From contig CAJOPV010000124.1 of the NCBI GenBank assembly GCA_905236495.1, positions 1-21,006 on the forward strand: a stretch of DNA of 21,006 nucleotides, in the 5' to 3' direction. This stretch comes from an uncultured Christensenellaceae bacterium. GTDB lineage: Bacteria; Bacillota; Clostridia; Christensenellales; Aristaeellaceae. Under the pieces are notes generated by a model. It searched no databases and had not been told where the DNA came from. It worked only from the letters and a program-made list of their open reading frames with translations. This document shows positions 1 through 7,211 of the stretch, piece after piece. The stretch's first letter is position 1. Each line of letters opens with the position of its first letter. The position numbers were made by a program, and so were the translations under genes.

Positions 1-7
1 ATCAGGG

Positions 8-448
8 TCACTTGCAAGGGGGCTTCTGGCATGTTTCCGTCTCCTCTGGCCGCAGATAGGGCATGAGTTCAAGCAGCCTGTCCGTCTGGCCGGTCAAATA
101 CAAATATCCCAGCAGCGCTTCCAGCCCGGTGGCCCCGGCGTATTCCCCCGCCGTGGCGGATTTGGGCCCGGCGTGGTGCGGGTGAGCGTTGCGCCCACGG
201 CGCACGATATCCCCCTCCTCCGGGGTGAGCAGGGGCAAAATGGCCTGCAGCTCCCGGGCCTGGGAAACGGCGCTCACCGCAAGGTTCGCGGCCCTGTGCA
301 TATCCCGCACCTTCCAGTTCTTTTCCATCAGCCCCGTACGGGCCAAAAGCGCGTGCACGCTGTCGCCCACATAAGCCAACTGCAGGGGGGATAACAGCCT
401 GGCCTCCTCCCGGGTCAGGGGCGGCTCCATCGAAAGGCGGCCCCTCAT
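8..448 (-). CDS. mrnC: Mini-ribonuclease III
   Basis: This is a short RNase III-like enzyme that has the catalytic domain but no double-stranded-RNA-binding domain; in Bacillus the family matures 23S rRNA. Visible family motifs are LAYVGDS (residues 24-30, with catalytic-type Asp29), RRGRNAH (83-89) and GLEALLGYLYL (108-118, with Glu110). The length of 146 residues suits the family. The start given overlaps the stop of the AraC gene upstream (ATGA), which suggests translational coupling. A second in-frame ATG at 430 (protein starting MEPPL, 140 residues) has a GAGGGG stretch upstream and puts LAYVGD at the distance from the N-terminus I recall for Bacillus, so it may be the true start. In many Firmicutes mrnC lies beside cysS; here its partner is an AraC regulator. 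Confidence 0.93.
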   Translation of the reverse strand: MRGRLSMEPPLTREEARLLSPLQLAYVGDSVHALLARTGLMEKNWKVRDMHRAANLAVSAVSQARELQAILPLLTPEEGDIVRRGRNAHPHHAGPKSATAGEYAGATGLEALLGYLYLTGQTDRLLELMPYLRPEETETCQKPPCK

Positions 449-1314
449 TTCAGCGCCGTCTTGCTGTAAGCGGAGGGGCTCATGCCCACGATGTTCTTAA
501 AGGTCTTGCTGAAGTGGTAGGGGTCGTTCATGCCCACCTCGATACCCGCCTGGCGGACGGTATAGCCTTCCTTCAGGAGCACTTTGGCCCGCTCCATTTT
601 GCAAAAGAGCTGATAGCTCTGGGGCGGCATGCCCACCTCGGCGACGAAGCGCTTGCGGAACGTCTCCACCGGCATGCGGGACAGGGCCGCCATATCGCTT
701 AAGGAGAAGCTGTCCCGGTACTGGTTTTTGCGCATGGCGTCCACCACCTTGGCGATCTCGTGGCTGAGCACCGCGTCCATCGCCACCGGCTGCCCGGAAT
801 GGGAGGCCAGCATGGCCCACAAAAGCTGCTGCAGCTGGGCGCTGGACGCCTCCTGGGCCGCCGCCACCCGCACCGTGGCCTGCACGATGTGCTTGGCAAG
901 GTTCAATTGGCTGGGCAGCGCGCCCTGCTTCATAATCCTGTGGGGCAGTGCGCCCATCCGCTGTAAAAACGCGCCGCTTAAGGTGCCCCCCACCATGATC
1001 CACAGCACCCTGGCCTCCTGGCTCACCTCCAGCACCACGCCGTGGGTGCCCGGAGGCAGCATGCAGCAATCCCCGGAGCGCAGGCTCAGGGACGCATCCT
1101 CGTTCTCCAATACCATGCTGCCGCTTTCCAGCGCCAGCCACAGCCAGTGATCCACCGTCTTAAGCGCTTGGGGCCCGCTTTGCAGCATGGCTGACCCGGA
1201 CGCGGCGATATAAACCCCGCTGGCGCCTGCCAAGGCGTCCGGCGTATGGGCCCCCTCCACCAGCACCGCGGGCATATCCGTATGATCAGGTTGAAACAGC
1301 AATGATTCCGCCAT
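445..1314 (-). CDS. AraC-family transcriptional regulator
   Basis: A 289-residue DNA-binding regulator. The C-terminal third is a standard AraC double helix-turn-helix: the first helix pair lies around FSLSDMAALSRMP, followed by FRKRFVAEVGMPPQSYQ, and the second pair is in VRQAGIEVGMNDPYHFSKTF followed by GMSPSAY close to the end. The N-terminal half (about residues 1-150) is beta-rich, like the cupin-type sensory domain of sugar-responsive AraC proteins; the ligand is unknown. The start at 1314 (MAESLLF) is chosen because GGAGGAGAGG lies just upstream; longer in-frame extensions lack such a site and would run into the promoter. A sigma-A-type promoter is visible upstream. The gene is divergent from a lipoprotein gene and is likely cotranscribed with mrnC, whose start codon overlaps its stop. 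Confidence 0.92.
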   Translation of the reverse strand: MAESLLFQPDHTDMPAVLVEGAHTPDALAGASGVYIAASGSAMLQSGPQALKTVDHWLWLALESGSMVLENEDASLSLRSGDCCMLPPGTHGVVLEVSQEARVLWIMVGGTLSGAFLQRMGALPHRIMKQGALPSQLNLAKHIVQATVRVAAAQEASSAQLQQLLWAMLASHSGQPVAMDAVLSHEIAKVVDAMRKNQYRDSFSLSDMAALSRMPVETFRKRFVAEVGMPPQSYQLFCKMERAKVLLKEGYTVRQAGIEVGMNDPYHFSKTFKNIVGMSPSAYSKTALK

Positions 1315-1345
1315 GTTCCTCTCCTCCGTTTCATCGGTACGCCTT

Positions 1346-1374
1346 ATTTTACATCCCAAATCTTACATTGTCAA
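1346..1374 (-). promoter_or_regulatory. Sigma-A promoter of the araC-type gene
   Basis: Read on the minus strand, TTGACA (1374-1369), a 17-bp spacer and TAAAAT (1351-1346) form a near-consensus promoter. Transcription would begin near 1339, about 25 bases before the chosen ATG at 1314. Confidence 0.8.
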
Positions 1375-1529
1375 TACGGGTCACCACATTTAACATATTA
1401 TTAGCAATTTCACCTCCGCAATGAGGAAAAATATTTTTTTTCAGAAAAAAGGAACTTTTGGGCCTATTTCCGCGTCTAATATGTGGATGGGCAGCAAACC
1501 CGTCACCAACGAGAGAGGAAGGAATCAGC

Positions 1530-2462
1530 ATGAAGATCCTATCGCGCATCAGCATATTCGTCCTGGCGCTGCTTTTGCTTACGGGGTGCCGCCCCGCTCT
1601 GGGAGAAGGCAAGGCCGTGGTGGTCACCTTCGATAGCCCCGTGACCCTTCAGAAGGATCAGACCGCCGCCGTCAGGACCCAAATCAATGCCGTTCAAAGT
1701 GGCACGATCGTTTATTCCCTCACCGATATGAAGCGCAAAACCGTGCTCTATACCGAAACGCGCACCGGCGTGCAGCCGGGGCAGGAGCTTTCCTGGCCCG
1801 TGCTCTACGATATCCAGGGCCTGGATGAGACCCACTCCCTCAAGCAGGTGCGGGCCTCCTTCGTTCTGGATGAAAAGACCTATCATATCGATCTGTATTA
1901 TCATTTCCCCGCCTCCAAGGATCAGCCGGGCGCCATCCTCATCGAACGGGACGACTGGTTTTACAACAACACCGCCTGCTCCTTCGGCCCCGCCTTCCGG
2001 GACGTGCGCCCGGGGCTCACCGAAAAATGGTATTGCTTTACGCCCGTCGATCTGACGCTCCAGGGCCGGCAGGAATTTGAATACGTCGCCAGCAATATGT
2101 ATATCATCGGCAAGGTGTATGTGGATGTGAATGAAGACAGCGTCACCGTCACCTACCATAATTACTACGCCGATCAGGGCGGGCGCACCGAAACCAAGGA
2201 GGAATTTTTCACCTTCTTCCCCGACCTTTCCTCCGTTTCCCAGGTGGAGCCCGAGCGATTGCAGGATCAGGCCTTCGTCTTCGGCGTGCCCCTGAGCATT
2301 GAACGGGATCTGGGCGGGGATACCAATGTGCTCCTTTTCGTCCGCAACAAGGTCACCTACTGCAATTATGTCACCTCCGCCCGCAAGCTTTCCCGCTTCT
2401 GGCCCAACAGCGCCGCCCACAAGGAGCTGCGGGAGAATATGATACGATTCATGGGAGAATAA
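1530..2462 (+). CDS. Putative lipoprotein, unknown function
   Basis: A 310-residue predicted lipoprotein. MKILSRIS leads into a hydrophobic stretch ending in the lipobox LLTGC, with the lipidated Cys at residue 20. The mature part is rich in beta-strand-like segments with many aromatic residues (for example WFYNNTACSFG and YHNYYADQGG) and has no second membrane segment. I do not recognise a family. The start at 1530 is supported by GAGAGGAAGG about 7 bases upstream and by the signal peptide beginning there; an upstream in-frame ATG at 1458 would bury the signal peptide. The promoter is unclear: a TAATAT at 1477-1482 could be a -10, but no good -35 accompanies it. A weak hairpin at 2513-2528 (CCTTTC/GAAAGG) followed by a T-rich stretch may end the transcript. 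The gene is divergent from the AraC regulator, which could control it. Confidence 0.8.
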   Translation: MKILSRISIFVLALLLLTGCRPALGEGKAVVVTFDSPVTLQKDQTAAVRTQINAVQSGTIVYSLTDMKRKTVLYTETRTGVQPGQELSWPVLYDIQGLDETHSLKQVRASFVLDEKTYHIDLYYHFPASKDQPGAILIERDDWFYNNTACSFGPAFRDVRPGLTEKWYCFTPVDLTLQGRQEFEYVASNMYIIGKVYVDVNEDSVTVTYHNYYADQGGRTETKEEFFTFFPDLSSVSQVEPERLQDQAFVFGVPLSIERDLGGDTNVLLFVRNKVTYCNYVTSARKLSRFWPNSAAHKELRENMIRFMGE

Positions 2463-2539
2463 CACATAGCGGGGGAAGCCCGTTCTTTGGAGCCCCAGGA
2501 TCGGGTCTGCCCCCTTTCCCAAGAAAGGCGGTTTGTTAT

Positions 2540-2568
2540 TTGACATAAGCTGGTTTCCCGCTTACAAT
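2540..2568 (+). promoter_or_regulatory. Near-consensus promoter upstream of the RluA-type gene
   Basis: TTGACA (2540-2545), exactly 17 bases, then TACAAT (2563-2568): one of the best sigma-A matches in the window. Transcription should start at about 2575, which falls inside the left arm of the palindrome at 2570-2599. Confidence 0.85.
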
Positions 2569-2569
2569 G

Positions 2570-2606
2570 ATCGGGTGAAACGAATCTGTTTCACCCGATT
2601 GTTTTT
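2570..2606 (+). terminator. Palindrome plus T-run (operator or terminator-like hairpin)
   Basis: ATCGGGTGAAAC (2570-2581), a 6-base loop, and GTTTCACCCGAT (2588-2599) form a perfect 12-bp stem, followed by TGTTTTTAT. By shape it is a rho-independent terminator that could stop transcripts from the lipoprotein gene. It lies immediately after a -10 box, so transcripts from that promoter would carry only about the inner 7 bp of the stem. It could therefore also act as a repressor operator over the start site. Confidence 0.7.
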
Positions 2607-2633
2607 ATATATATGAAGAAAGGGGGCAGGGCC

Positions 2634-3509
2634 ATGCCGGAGGTGCGGCACACAGTCACCGATGCGGAGGCGGGCCGCCGGGTGAAAAGCCTGGCGCTGC
2701 ATGAAATGGGCCTGTCCCGGGGGCTGTTTTCCAGCCTGAAATTCAGCGGCGGGCTGACGCTGGACGGGGAAGCCGTCCACGCGGACCGGCAGGTGCGAAC
2801 CGGGCAGGTGCTGTCCGCCCGATGGGAAGAAACGGGCGGCGCGGCCCTTACCCCTTGCCCGGCCCCGTTCTCTGTGGTTTGGGAGGATGCGCATTACGCC
2901 GTGCTGGATAAGCCCGCGCCGCTGCCCACCCTCTCCTCGCCCCGGCAAGAAGGGCCTTCCCTGGAAAGCGCGGTGTATGCCCGCCTGGGCTGCCCGGAGG
3001 GATTCGTCTTTCGCCCGGTGAACCGCCTGGACAAGGGCACCAGCGGCCTGATGGCTGCGGCGAAGGACTCAAACGCCCAGCAGCGGCTGCAGCGCCTGCT
3101 GCACACCGATCTCTTCATCCGGGAATACCTGGCGGTCTGCTGCGGCGCGCCGGCCCGGGAGGCGGGGATCATCGAATTGCCCATCGCCAGGGGAAACGGC
3201 GTCAAGCGGATCGTTTCCCCCGCCGGGCAGCGGGCGGTGACCCATTACCGGGTGGAACGGACGGGCGAAAATGTTTCCCTGCTCCGGCTGCGGCTGGAAA
3301 CGGGCCGCACCCACCAGATCAGGGTGCACCTGTCCGCCCTGGGCTGCCCCGTCCTGGGGGATTACCTCTACGGCGAAAGCGACCCCCGGCTGCCGGGGCG
3401 CTTCGCCCTTCACGCCTGCGCCCTTTCCTTCGTTCATCCCTTCACCGGCGATACCGTTTCCCTTTCCTCTCCCCTGCCGGAAGCGCTGGCTGACCTGATG
3501 GATCCTTAA
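2634..3509 (+). CDS. RluA-family pseudouridine synthase
   Basis: A 291-residue enzyme that isomerises uridine to pseudouridine in rRNA or tRNA. The catalytic motif reads NRLDKGTSG, with the nucleophilic Asp at about residue 133; most members have HRLD, so the Asn is a small deviation. Downstream are the family motifs GRTHQIRVHL and LGDYLYGE. The first 65 residues look like the short S4-like RNA-binding domain found in the RluC/RluD branch. The start at 2634 (MPEVRH) is preferred because AAAGGGGG lies about 8 bases upstream; the ATG at 2613 has only AU-rich sequence before it. It appears monocistronic. The exact target uridine cannot be read from the sequence. Confidence 0.93.
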   Translation: MPEVRHTVTDAEAGRRVKSLALHEMGLSRGLFSSLKFSGGLTLDGEAVHADRQVRTGQVLSARWEETGGAALTPCPAPFSVVWEDAHYAVLDKPAPLPTLSSPRQEGPSLESAVYARLGCPEGFVFRPVNRLDKGTSGLMAAAKDSNAQQRLQRLLHTDLFIREYLAVCCGAPAREAGIIELPIARGNGVKRIVSPAGQRAVTHYRVERTGENVSLLRLRLETGRTHQIRVHLSALGCPVLGDYLYGESDPRLPGRFALHACALSFVHPFTGDTVSLSSPLPEALADLMDP

Positions 3510-3560
3510 ACATGCGCGCCCCCGGGCCCCGCCCCGGCGATGACGCTGTGCTGGCAAAGC

Positions 3561-3591
3561 AAAAAAAATACCGCTTGAACGTATCAAGCGG
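3561..3591 (-). terminator. Rho-independent terminator after the diguanylate cyclase gene
   Basis: On the minus strand CCGCTTGA (3591-3584), a 5-base loop and TCAAGCGG (3578-3571) are followed by TATTTTTTTT (3570-3561). It lies about 110 bases beyond the stop codon at 3703 and closes the minus-strand transcript. The intervening 3592-3702 shows no gene. Confidence 0.85.
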
Positions 3592-3702
3592 CAGCGATTC
3601 GCTGTTTATTCACCGCGGTTAGCTCGTTCGCGGAGCGGGGGACGATGTGCCTGGCCGGGGTCTGGGGCAAACGGCCCCGGCGTACCCCCGCAAAAATGCT
3701 GT

Positions 3703-4788
3703 TTAATCGCTCCTGCGCCGCCGATTCCGGCCCGGGAGGCTGTAATAGGCCGATTTTTCCACGTACATTTTCTGGTCCGCCAGCTGATGCAGCTCGTTGA
3801 TGGTTTCGTTCTGGGTGCGGACGGCGTAGCCCACGGACAGGCCCAGGCCCGCATCCTTCACCTTCGTCTGGATCTGCTGCAGCACCGCCTGCACCACGTA
3901 TTCATTTTCTCTCAGGAACAGGATGGCAAATTCATCCCCGCCCATGCGGTAAGGGATCACCGTGCGGCCCGCGGAGGCCAGCATGCATTCCCCGATGGCG
4001 GAGAGGGCCCGGTCCCCCGCGTCGTGGCCCTGGGAATCGTTGAGCCGCTTGAGCCCGTTCATATCCAGCGACGCCACGGCGCTGACCTGGGGCTGGTACA
4101 GCTCGCTGTCCTCATAGAAGGACTGCCGGTTCAGCAGCTTCGTCAGCGCGTCCCGGTTGGTATCCTGGGAACGGATGAACATATAATAGAAAACCACGAC
4201 GATCATGATGGCCTCGTTCAGGTGTTCGCCGCCCCACAGCGCATCGGCAAACGTGGCGAGCACCACAAACAGCGCGCACAGATACAGCACCCTTTTTTCC
4301 CAGGGATGATCCTCGTTGAAGCGCTTGTTTGTGAACCACAGCACCATGATGATATAGAGGAAACCCACCGCGAACACCACGTAGCCCAGGGGGCCCCGCC
4401 GAAAAGAGTATTCCTCGTTAAAACAGAAGGCGACAGGGGAAAAGAACGCCGTGCACATGAGCAGGCTATTCACGATGGCGGGGATCCACAGGGGCCATTT
4501 TTTCTTCTTCCGATCCGCCACCACCAAGACGATGCCCAGCGCCGCCATGGGACGCACTGAATACCCAATGACGGAAAACAGGATGCGCCAGAAGCGTTTA
4601 TCCGGGTCCTGGGACATGACGACCTCCAGGAAATCGGCAAACATCAGCACCACCACGCACCCCACCGTCATCCACAGGTAGCGGATCTCGGCGTCCCGGG
4701 TGCTCTTTCGCATCGCCAGCTTCATGGAAAAGCCCAGGATCAGAAAAAGCGTGATGAAATGGACGTTCAAAAAATCGCTCAGCATCAT
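3703..4788 (-). CDS. Membrane-bound diguanylate cyclase (GGDEF)
   Basis: A 361-residue protein expected to make cyclic di-GMP from two GTP at the inner membrane face. Residues 1-205 hold six or seven hydrophobic segments (about 8-25, 38-58, 68-90, 98-120, 134-152, 167-184 and 191-205) that resemble no sensor family I can name. The GGDEF domain follows from about residue 208 (DALTKLLNR), with LDMNGLKRLND (241-251), GHDAGD (254-259) and an intact GGDEF (283-287), so the cyclase is probably active. The usual inhibitory I-site RxxD, expected at about 274-277, is GRTV here, so product inhibition is probably missing. AAGGAGG precedes the two adjacent ATG codons. It has its own promoter and no EAL or PilZ partner in this window. 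Confidence 0.93.
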   Translation of the reverse strand: MMLSDFLNVHFITLFLILGFSMKLAMRKSTRDAEIRYLWMTVGCVVVLMFADFLEVVMSQDPDKRFWRILFSVIGYSVRPMAALGIVLVVADRKKKKWPLWIPAIVNSLLMCTAFFSPVAFCFNEEYSFRRGPLGYVVFAVGFLYIIMVLWFTNKRFNEDHPWEKRVLYLCALFVVLATFADALWGGEHLNEAIMIVVVFYYMFIRSQDTNRDALTKLLNRQSFYEDSELYQPQVSAVASLDMNGLKRLNDSQGHDAGDRALSAIGECMLASAGRTVIPYRMGGDEFAILFLRENEYVVQAVLQQIQTKVKDAGLGLSVGYAVRTQNETINELHQLADQKMYVEKSAYYSLPGRNRRRRSD

Positions 4789-4820
4789 CGGCCCTTTCCT
4801 CCTTTCTGACGGTCAAAAAC

Positions 4821-4850
4821 AGTATAACATATATAGGAACGATCCCGCAA
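4821..4850 (-). promoter_or_regulatory. Promoter of the diguanylate cyclase gene
   Basis: On the minus strand, TGT immediately before TATACT (4826-4821) gives an extended -10. A weaker TTGCGG (4850-4845) lies 18 bases upstream. The start would be near 4814, giving a short leader of about 26 bases. Confidence 0.55.
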
Positions 4851-4881
4851 GCGGAAAGCTGCTTTTCCCCCGTCTTTTCGG

Positions 4882-5562
4882 CTATTCCAGACAGAGGGGC
4901 ACCGGGGCGTTCAGCGTCATGTCCCGATCCGTCACGATACAATCGTAAGCCATGACCCGCACCCCCGTTTCCGCCGCACGGCGAAGGGCCTGGGCAAAGG
5001 CCGGGTGGGTGCGGGCGTTGGGGGAAAAACGGGTGACCCCCCGCATCTGGATCACGAACAGCACCGCCGCCCCGTACCCGGCCCGCAGGCAGCCTTCCAG
5101 TTCCTTGAGGTGCTTGACGCCCCGCTCCGTGGGCGCGTCGGGAAAGAGGGCGGCGCCGTTTTCCTCCAGCGTCACGCCCTTGACCTCCAGGAAGGTCTTT
5201 TTCTCTCCCTGCTCCAAATAAAAATCCAGCCGGGAAGCGCCGAAGACCGCCTCGGGCTTGGCATGCGTCAATCCCGGGAACAGGCGGGGCAGCGCCTCCC
5301 GGGCGGCAAGGTTGGGGGCCTGGCTGTCCATATTGATGTACAGATCGCCCTTTTTCACCGCTACCAGATCGCACCGGGTCTTGCGATCCGGGTTGGAGGA
5401 CACCGCGAGCGTCACCGCCGCCCCGGGAAGCAGCAGCTCCCTGCACCGCCCGGTGTTTTTCACGTGGCAGATTTCCTCCCCCGCCGCCGTGCGCACCCGG
5501 GCGATAAAGCGGTTGGGCCGCTGAAGGAACACGCCGGGGATCACCCGTTCATACAGCCGCAC
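4882..5562 (-). CDS. sfsA: DNA/RNA nuclease SfsA
   Basis: SfsA proteins are small PD-(D/E)XK-type nucleases, historically called sugar fermentation stimulation proteins. Family motifs seen are GVFLQRPNRFIARV near the N-terminus, CHVKNTGRCRELL, SRLDFYLEQ, FLEVKGVTLEE (catalytic E-x-K), FPDAPTERGVKHLKEL and FSPNARTHPAFA. A GTG start at 5562 is chosen because AGGAGG lies 9 bases upstream and because it gives 226 residues starting just before the conserved FLxRPNRF motif, close to the usual family length; no suitable ATG lies nearby. An open frame extends to 5688, but that extra N-terminus is AT-rich promoter sequence. A hairpin (CGCGCTT/AAGCGCG, 5584-5605) lies in the leader just before the ribosome binding site. 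Confidence 0.92.
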   Translation of the reverse strand: MRLYERVIPGVFLQRPNRFIARVRTAAGEEICHVKNTGRCRELLLPGAAVTLAVSSNPDRKTRCDLVAVKKGDLYINMDSQAPNLAAREALPRLFPGLTHAKPEAVFGASRLDFYLEQGEKKTFLEVKGVTLEENGAALFPDAPTERGVKHLKELEGCLRAGYGAAVLFVIQMRGVTRFSPNARTHPAFAQALRRAAETGVRVMAYDCIVTDRDMTLNAPVPLCLE

Positions 5563-5669
5563 GCCCCGCCGCCTCCTTTCCTCCGCGCTTCCCGCTAAAA
5601 GCGCGTCACGGAGGAAAAAGTTCCGCCCCGAAGAAAAAAATCCTCCAGGAACCGTGAAAAAAGCCAACG

Positions 5670-5699
5670 ATTTTAAGAAAAAAATCAAAATTATGACAA
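5670..5699 (-). promoter_or_regulatory. Possible promoter of sfsA
   Basis: On the minus strand TTGTCA (5699-5694), an 18-bp spacer and TAAAAT (5675-5670). The surrounding 5640-5760 is very AT-rich, so chance matches are likely. It implies a leader of about 100 bases. Confidence 0.45.
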
Positions 5700-5728
5700 A
5701 AATAATTGTAAAATATGAAAATAACGTA

Positions 5729-5757
5729 TTGATTTTTTAATAATTTTGTAATATAAT
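5729..5757 (+). promoter_or_regulatory. Promoter of the peptidoglycan-binding protein gene
   Basis: TTGATT (5729-5734), a 17-bp AT-only spacer except for one G, then a perfect TATAAT (5752-5757). Transcription would start near 5764, about 30 bases before the ATG at 5795. Confidence 0.75.
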
Positions 5758-5794
5758 CATCCTGCAATCATAGCTGAAAGTGCAGGTGAAACGT

Positions 5795-7051
5795 ATGCGA
5801 AGGTTTTTGCGAAAGGCTGCGGCGCTGCTGCTGATCGCGGCGCTGTGCGCAGGCGCGGCCCCGGCTGCCCTGGCGGCATCCTATACGGGCACCGTCAATG
5901 AGGATAAAGTCTTTTTCCGCCTTCAGCCCAATACCGACTGCGCCTACCACACCCAATTGAACAAGGGTACGAAGGTGACGGTGACAGGGGTCAGCGGGAA
6001 TTTCTACAAGGTCGCCTGCGACGGGAAGAACGGCTACATCATGCAGAAATTCGTCACCCTTTCCGCCAGCGCCAAGAGCGCCCTGGGCACCACCCAGAGC
6101 AGCAGCTCCTTTGCCTCCGCCACCACCATCTCCCAATTGGGCGATCCGCCGGATTACACCCAGAAGGGCTCCTCCGGCAAGAGCGTGGAGAAACTGCAGC
6201 AGGCCCTGAAGATCAAAGGGTATTATAAGGATACGGTGGATGGCAAATTCGGGCAGGTCACCGAAGCCGCCGTGAAGGCCTATCAGAAGGCCATGGGCAT
6301 TTCCCAGACCGGCAAGGCGGATTACGCCACGCTGATGAAGCTGTTCGGCAGGGTGCTCACCACCACCGTTTCCAACGACCCCAAGATGAACGGCATCACC
6401 AAGGTATCCGAGATCACGGTGCCCGCCACCTCCAAAAAGGGCGACAGCGGCAAGAACGTGCTGGCTCTGCAGCAGGCGCTGAAGATCAAGGGCTATTACA
6501 AGGCCCCCATTGACAGCAAATACGGCGCCTCCACCGAGGAGGCCGTGAAGGCCTTCCAGAAGGCCAAGGGCCTGTACCAGGACGGCGTGGCGGGGAACGC
6601 CACCATCAATGCCCTCTTTGGCAAGAATGCCTCCAATTACAGCTACGTCACCGAACGGCTGGACTGGTTCAACGGCGGCAGCAACGTCTTTAACGGCAGC
6701 TGCGTTTACACCGTCAAGGATATCTACACCGGCAAGACCTTCCGCTGCCAGCGCCGCTTCGGCAGCAACCACCTGGATACCGAGCCCCTCACCGCCTCCG
6801 ATACCGCCACCCTCAAATCCATCTACGGCGGGGAGTGGAGCTGGAACCGGCGGCCCATCCTGGTGCTGTACAGCGGGCACGTGTATGCCGCCTCCATGAA
6901 CGGCATGCCCCACGGCACCTGCACCATCACCAACAACAATTTCGACGGGCACTTCTGCATCCACTTCTACAACAGCCGCACCCACGGCACCAACCGGGTG
7001 GATGAGGCGCACCAGCACTGCGTATCCGTCGCCATGAACAAAACCTGGTAA
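5795..7051 (+). CDS. Secreted SH3b / peptidoglycan-binding repeat protein with His-rich C-terminal domain
   Basis: A 418-residue exported protein. Residues 1-28 are a signal peptide (basic MRRFLRK, hydrophobic core, likely cleavage after ALAA). Residues about 30-88 look like a bacterial SH3 domain. Two peptidoglycan-binding type 1 domains follow, about 125-186 and 215-276; they share the string LQQALKIKGYY and are clearly duplicated. The C-terminal 285-418 is a separate domain with WSWNRRP, MPHGTC, HFCIHFYNSRTHG and RVDEAHQHC; its many histidines suggest metal binding, but I cannot name the family. It has no L,D-transpeptidase SHGCIR-type motif. The ATG at 5795 is preferred (AGGTG about 6 bases upstream) over a GTG at 5780. 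It is monocistronic, with a good promoter and terminator, and probably acts in the cell wall. Confidence 0.88.
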   Translation: MRRFLRKAAALLLIAALCAGAAPAALAASYTGTVNEDKVFFRLQPNTDCAYHTQLNKGTKVTVTGVSGNFYKVACDGKNGYIMQKFVTLSASAKSALGTTQSSSSFASATTISQLGDPPDYTQKGSSGKSVEKLQQALKIKGYYKDTVDGKFGQVTEAAVKAYQKAMGISQTGKADYATLMKLFGRVLTTTVSNDPKMNGITKVSEITVPATSKKGDSGKNVLALQQALKIKGYYKAPIDSKYGASTEEAVKAFQKAKGLYQDGVAGNATINALFGKNASNYSYVTERLDWFNGGSNVFNGSCVYTVKDIYTGKTFRCQRRFGSNHLDTEPLTASDTATLKSIYGGEWSWNRRPILVLYSGHVYAASMNGMPHGTCTITNNNFDGHFCIHFYNSRTHGTNRVDEAHQHCVSVAMNKTW

Positions 7052-7064
7052 ATCACTTTTGCAT

Positions 7065-7094
7065 CGGGAGCGAAAACGCGCTCCCGTTTTTTTT
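7065..7094 (+). terminator. Strong rho-independent terminator
   Basis: CGGGAGCG (7065-7072), a 6-base loop and CGCTCCCG (7079-7086) are followed directly by eight T residues (7087-7094). It lies 13 bases after the stop codon of the peptidoglycan-binding protein gene. Confidence 0.93.
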
Positions 7095-7109
7095 CTTCAT
7101 ATTTGCCCA

Positions 7110-7139
7110 TTGACGAAGCAGGTTTCGCTGTGATAAGAT
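7110..7139 (+). promoter_or_regulatory. Promoter of the amino-acid ABC importer operon
   Basis: TTGACG (7110-7115), an 18-bp spacer and TAAGAT (7134-7139) preceded by TGA, which gives an extended -10. The start would be near 7146, leaving a leader of about 65 bases. I saw no riboswitch in the leader. Confidence 0.65.
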
Positions 7140-7211
7140 ACCTGCATCCGCGGAAGGGGCGTCCGGGAGGATGTTTCTTTCCGCATTTCATTTCCGTAAG
7201 GAGGAAATCGC

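Noticed and set aside
1349..1396. 15-codon open frame with a GGAGG upstream in the AraC promoter region
   Set aside because: It overlaps the -35 and -10 elements of the regulator promoter and lies upstream of the predicted start, so it would not be transcribed from it.
3640..3692. GC-rich GCCGGGG/CCCCGGC inverted repeat downstream of the diguanylate cyclase gene
   Set aside because: The loop is long and there is no T-run; the nearby hairpin at 3561-3591 is a far better terminator.
5768..7018. Minus-strand open frame antisense to the peptidoglycan-binding protein
   Set aside because: The plus-strand gene has a signal peptide, domains, promoter and terminator; the antisense protein is low complexity.
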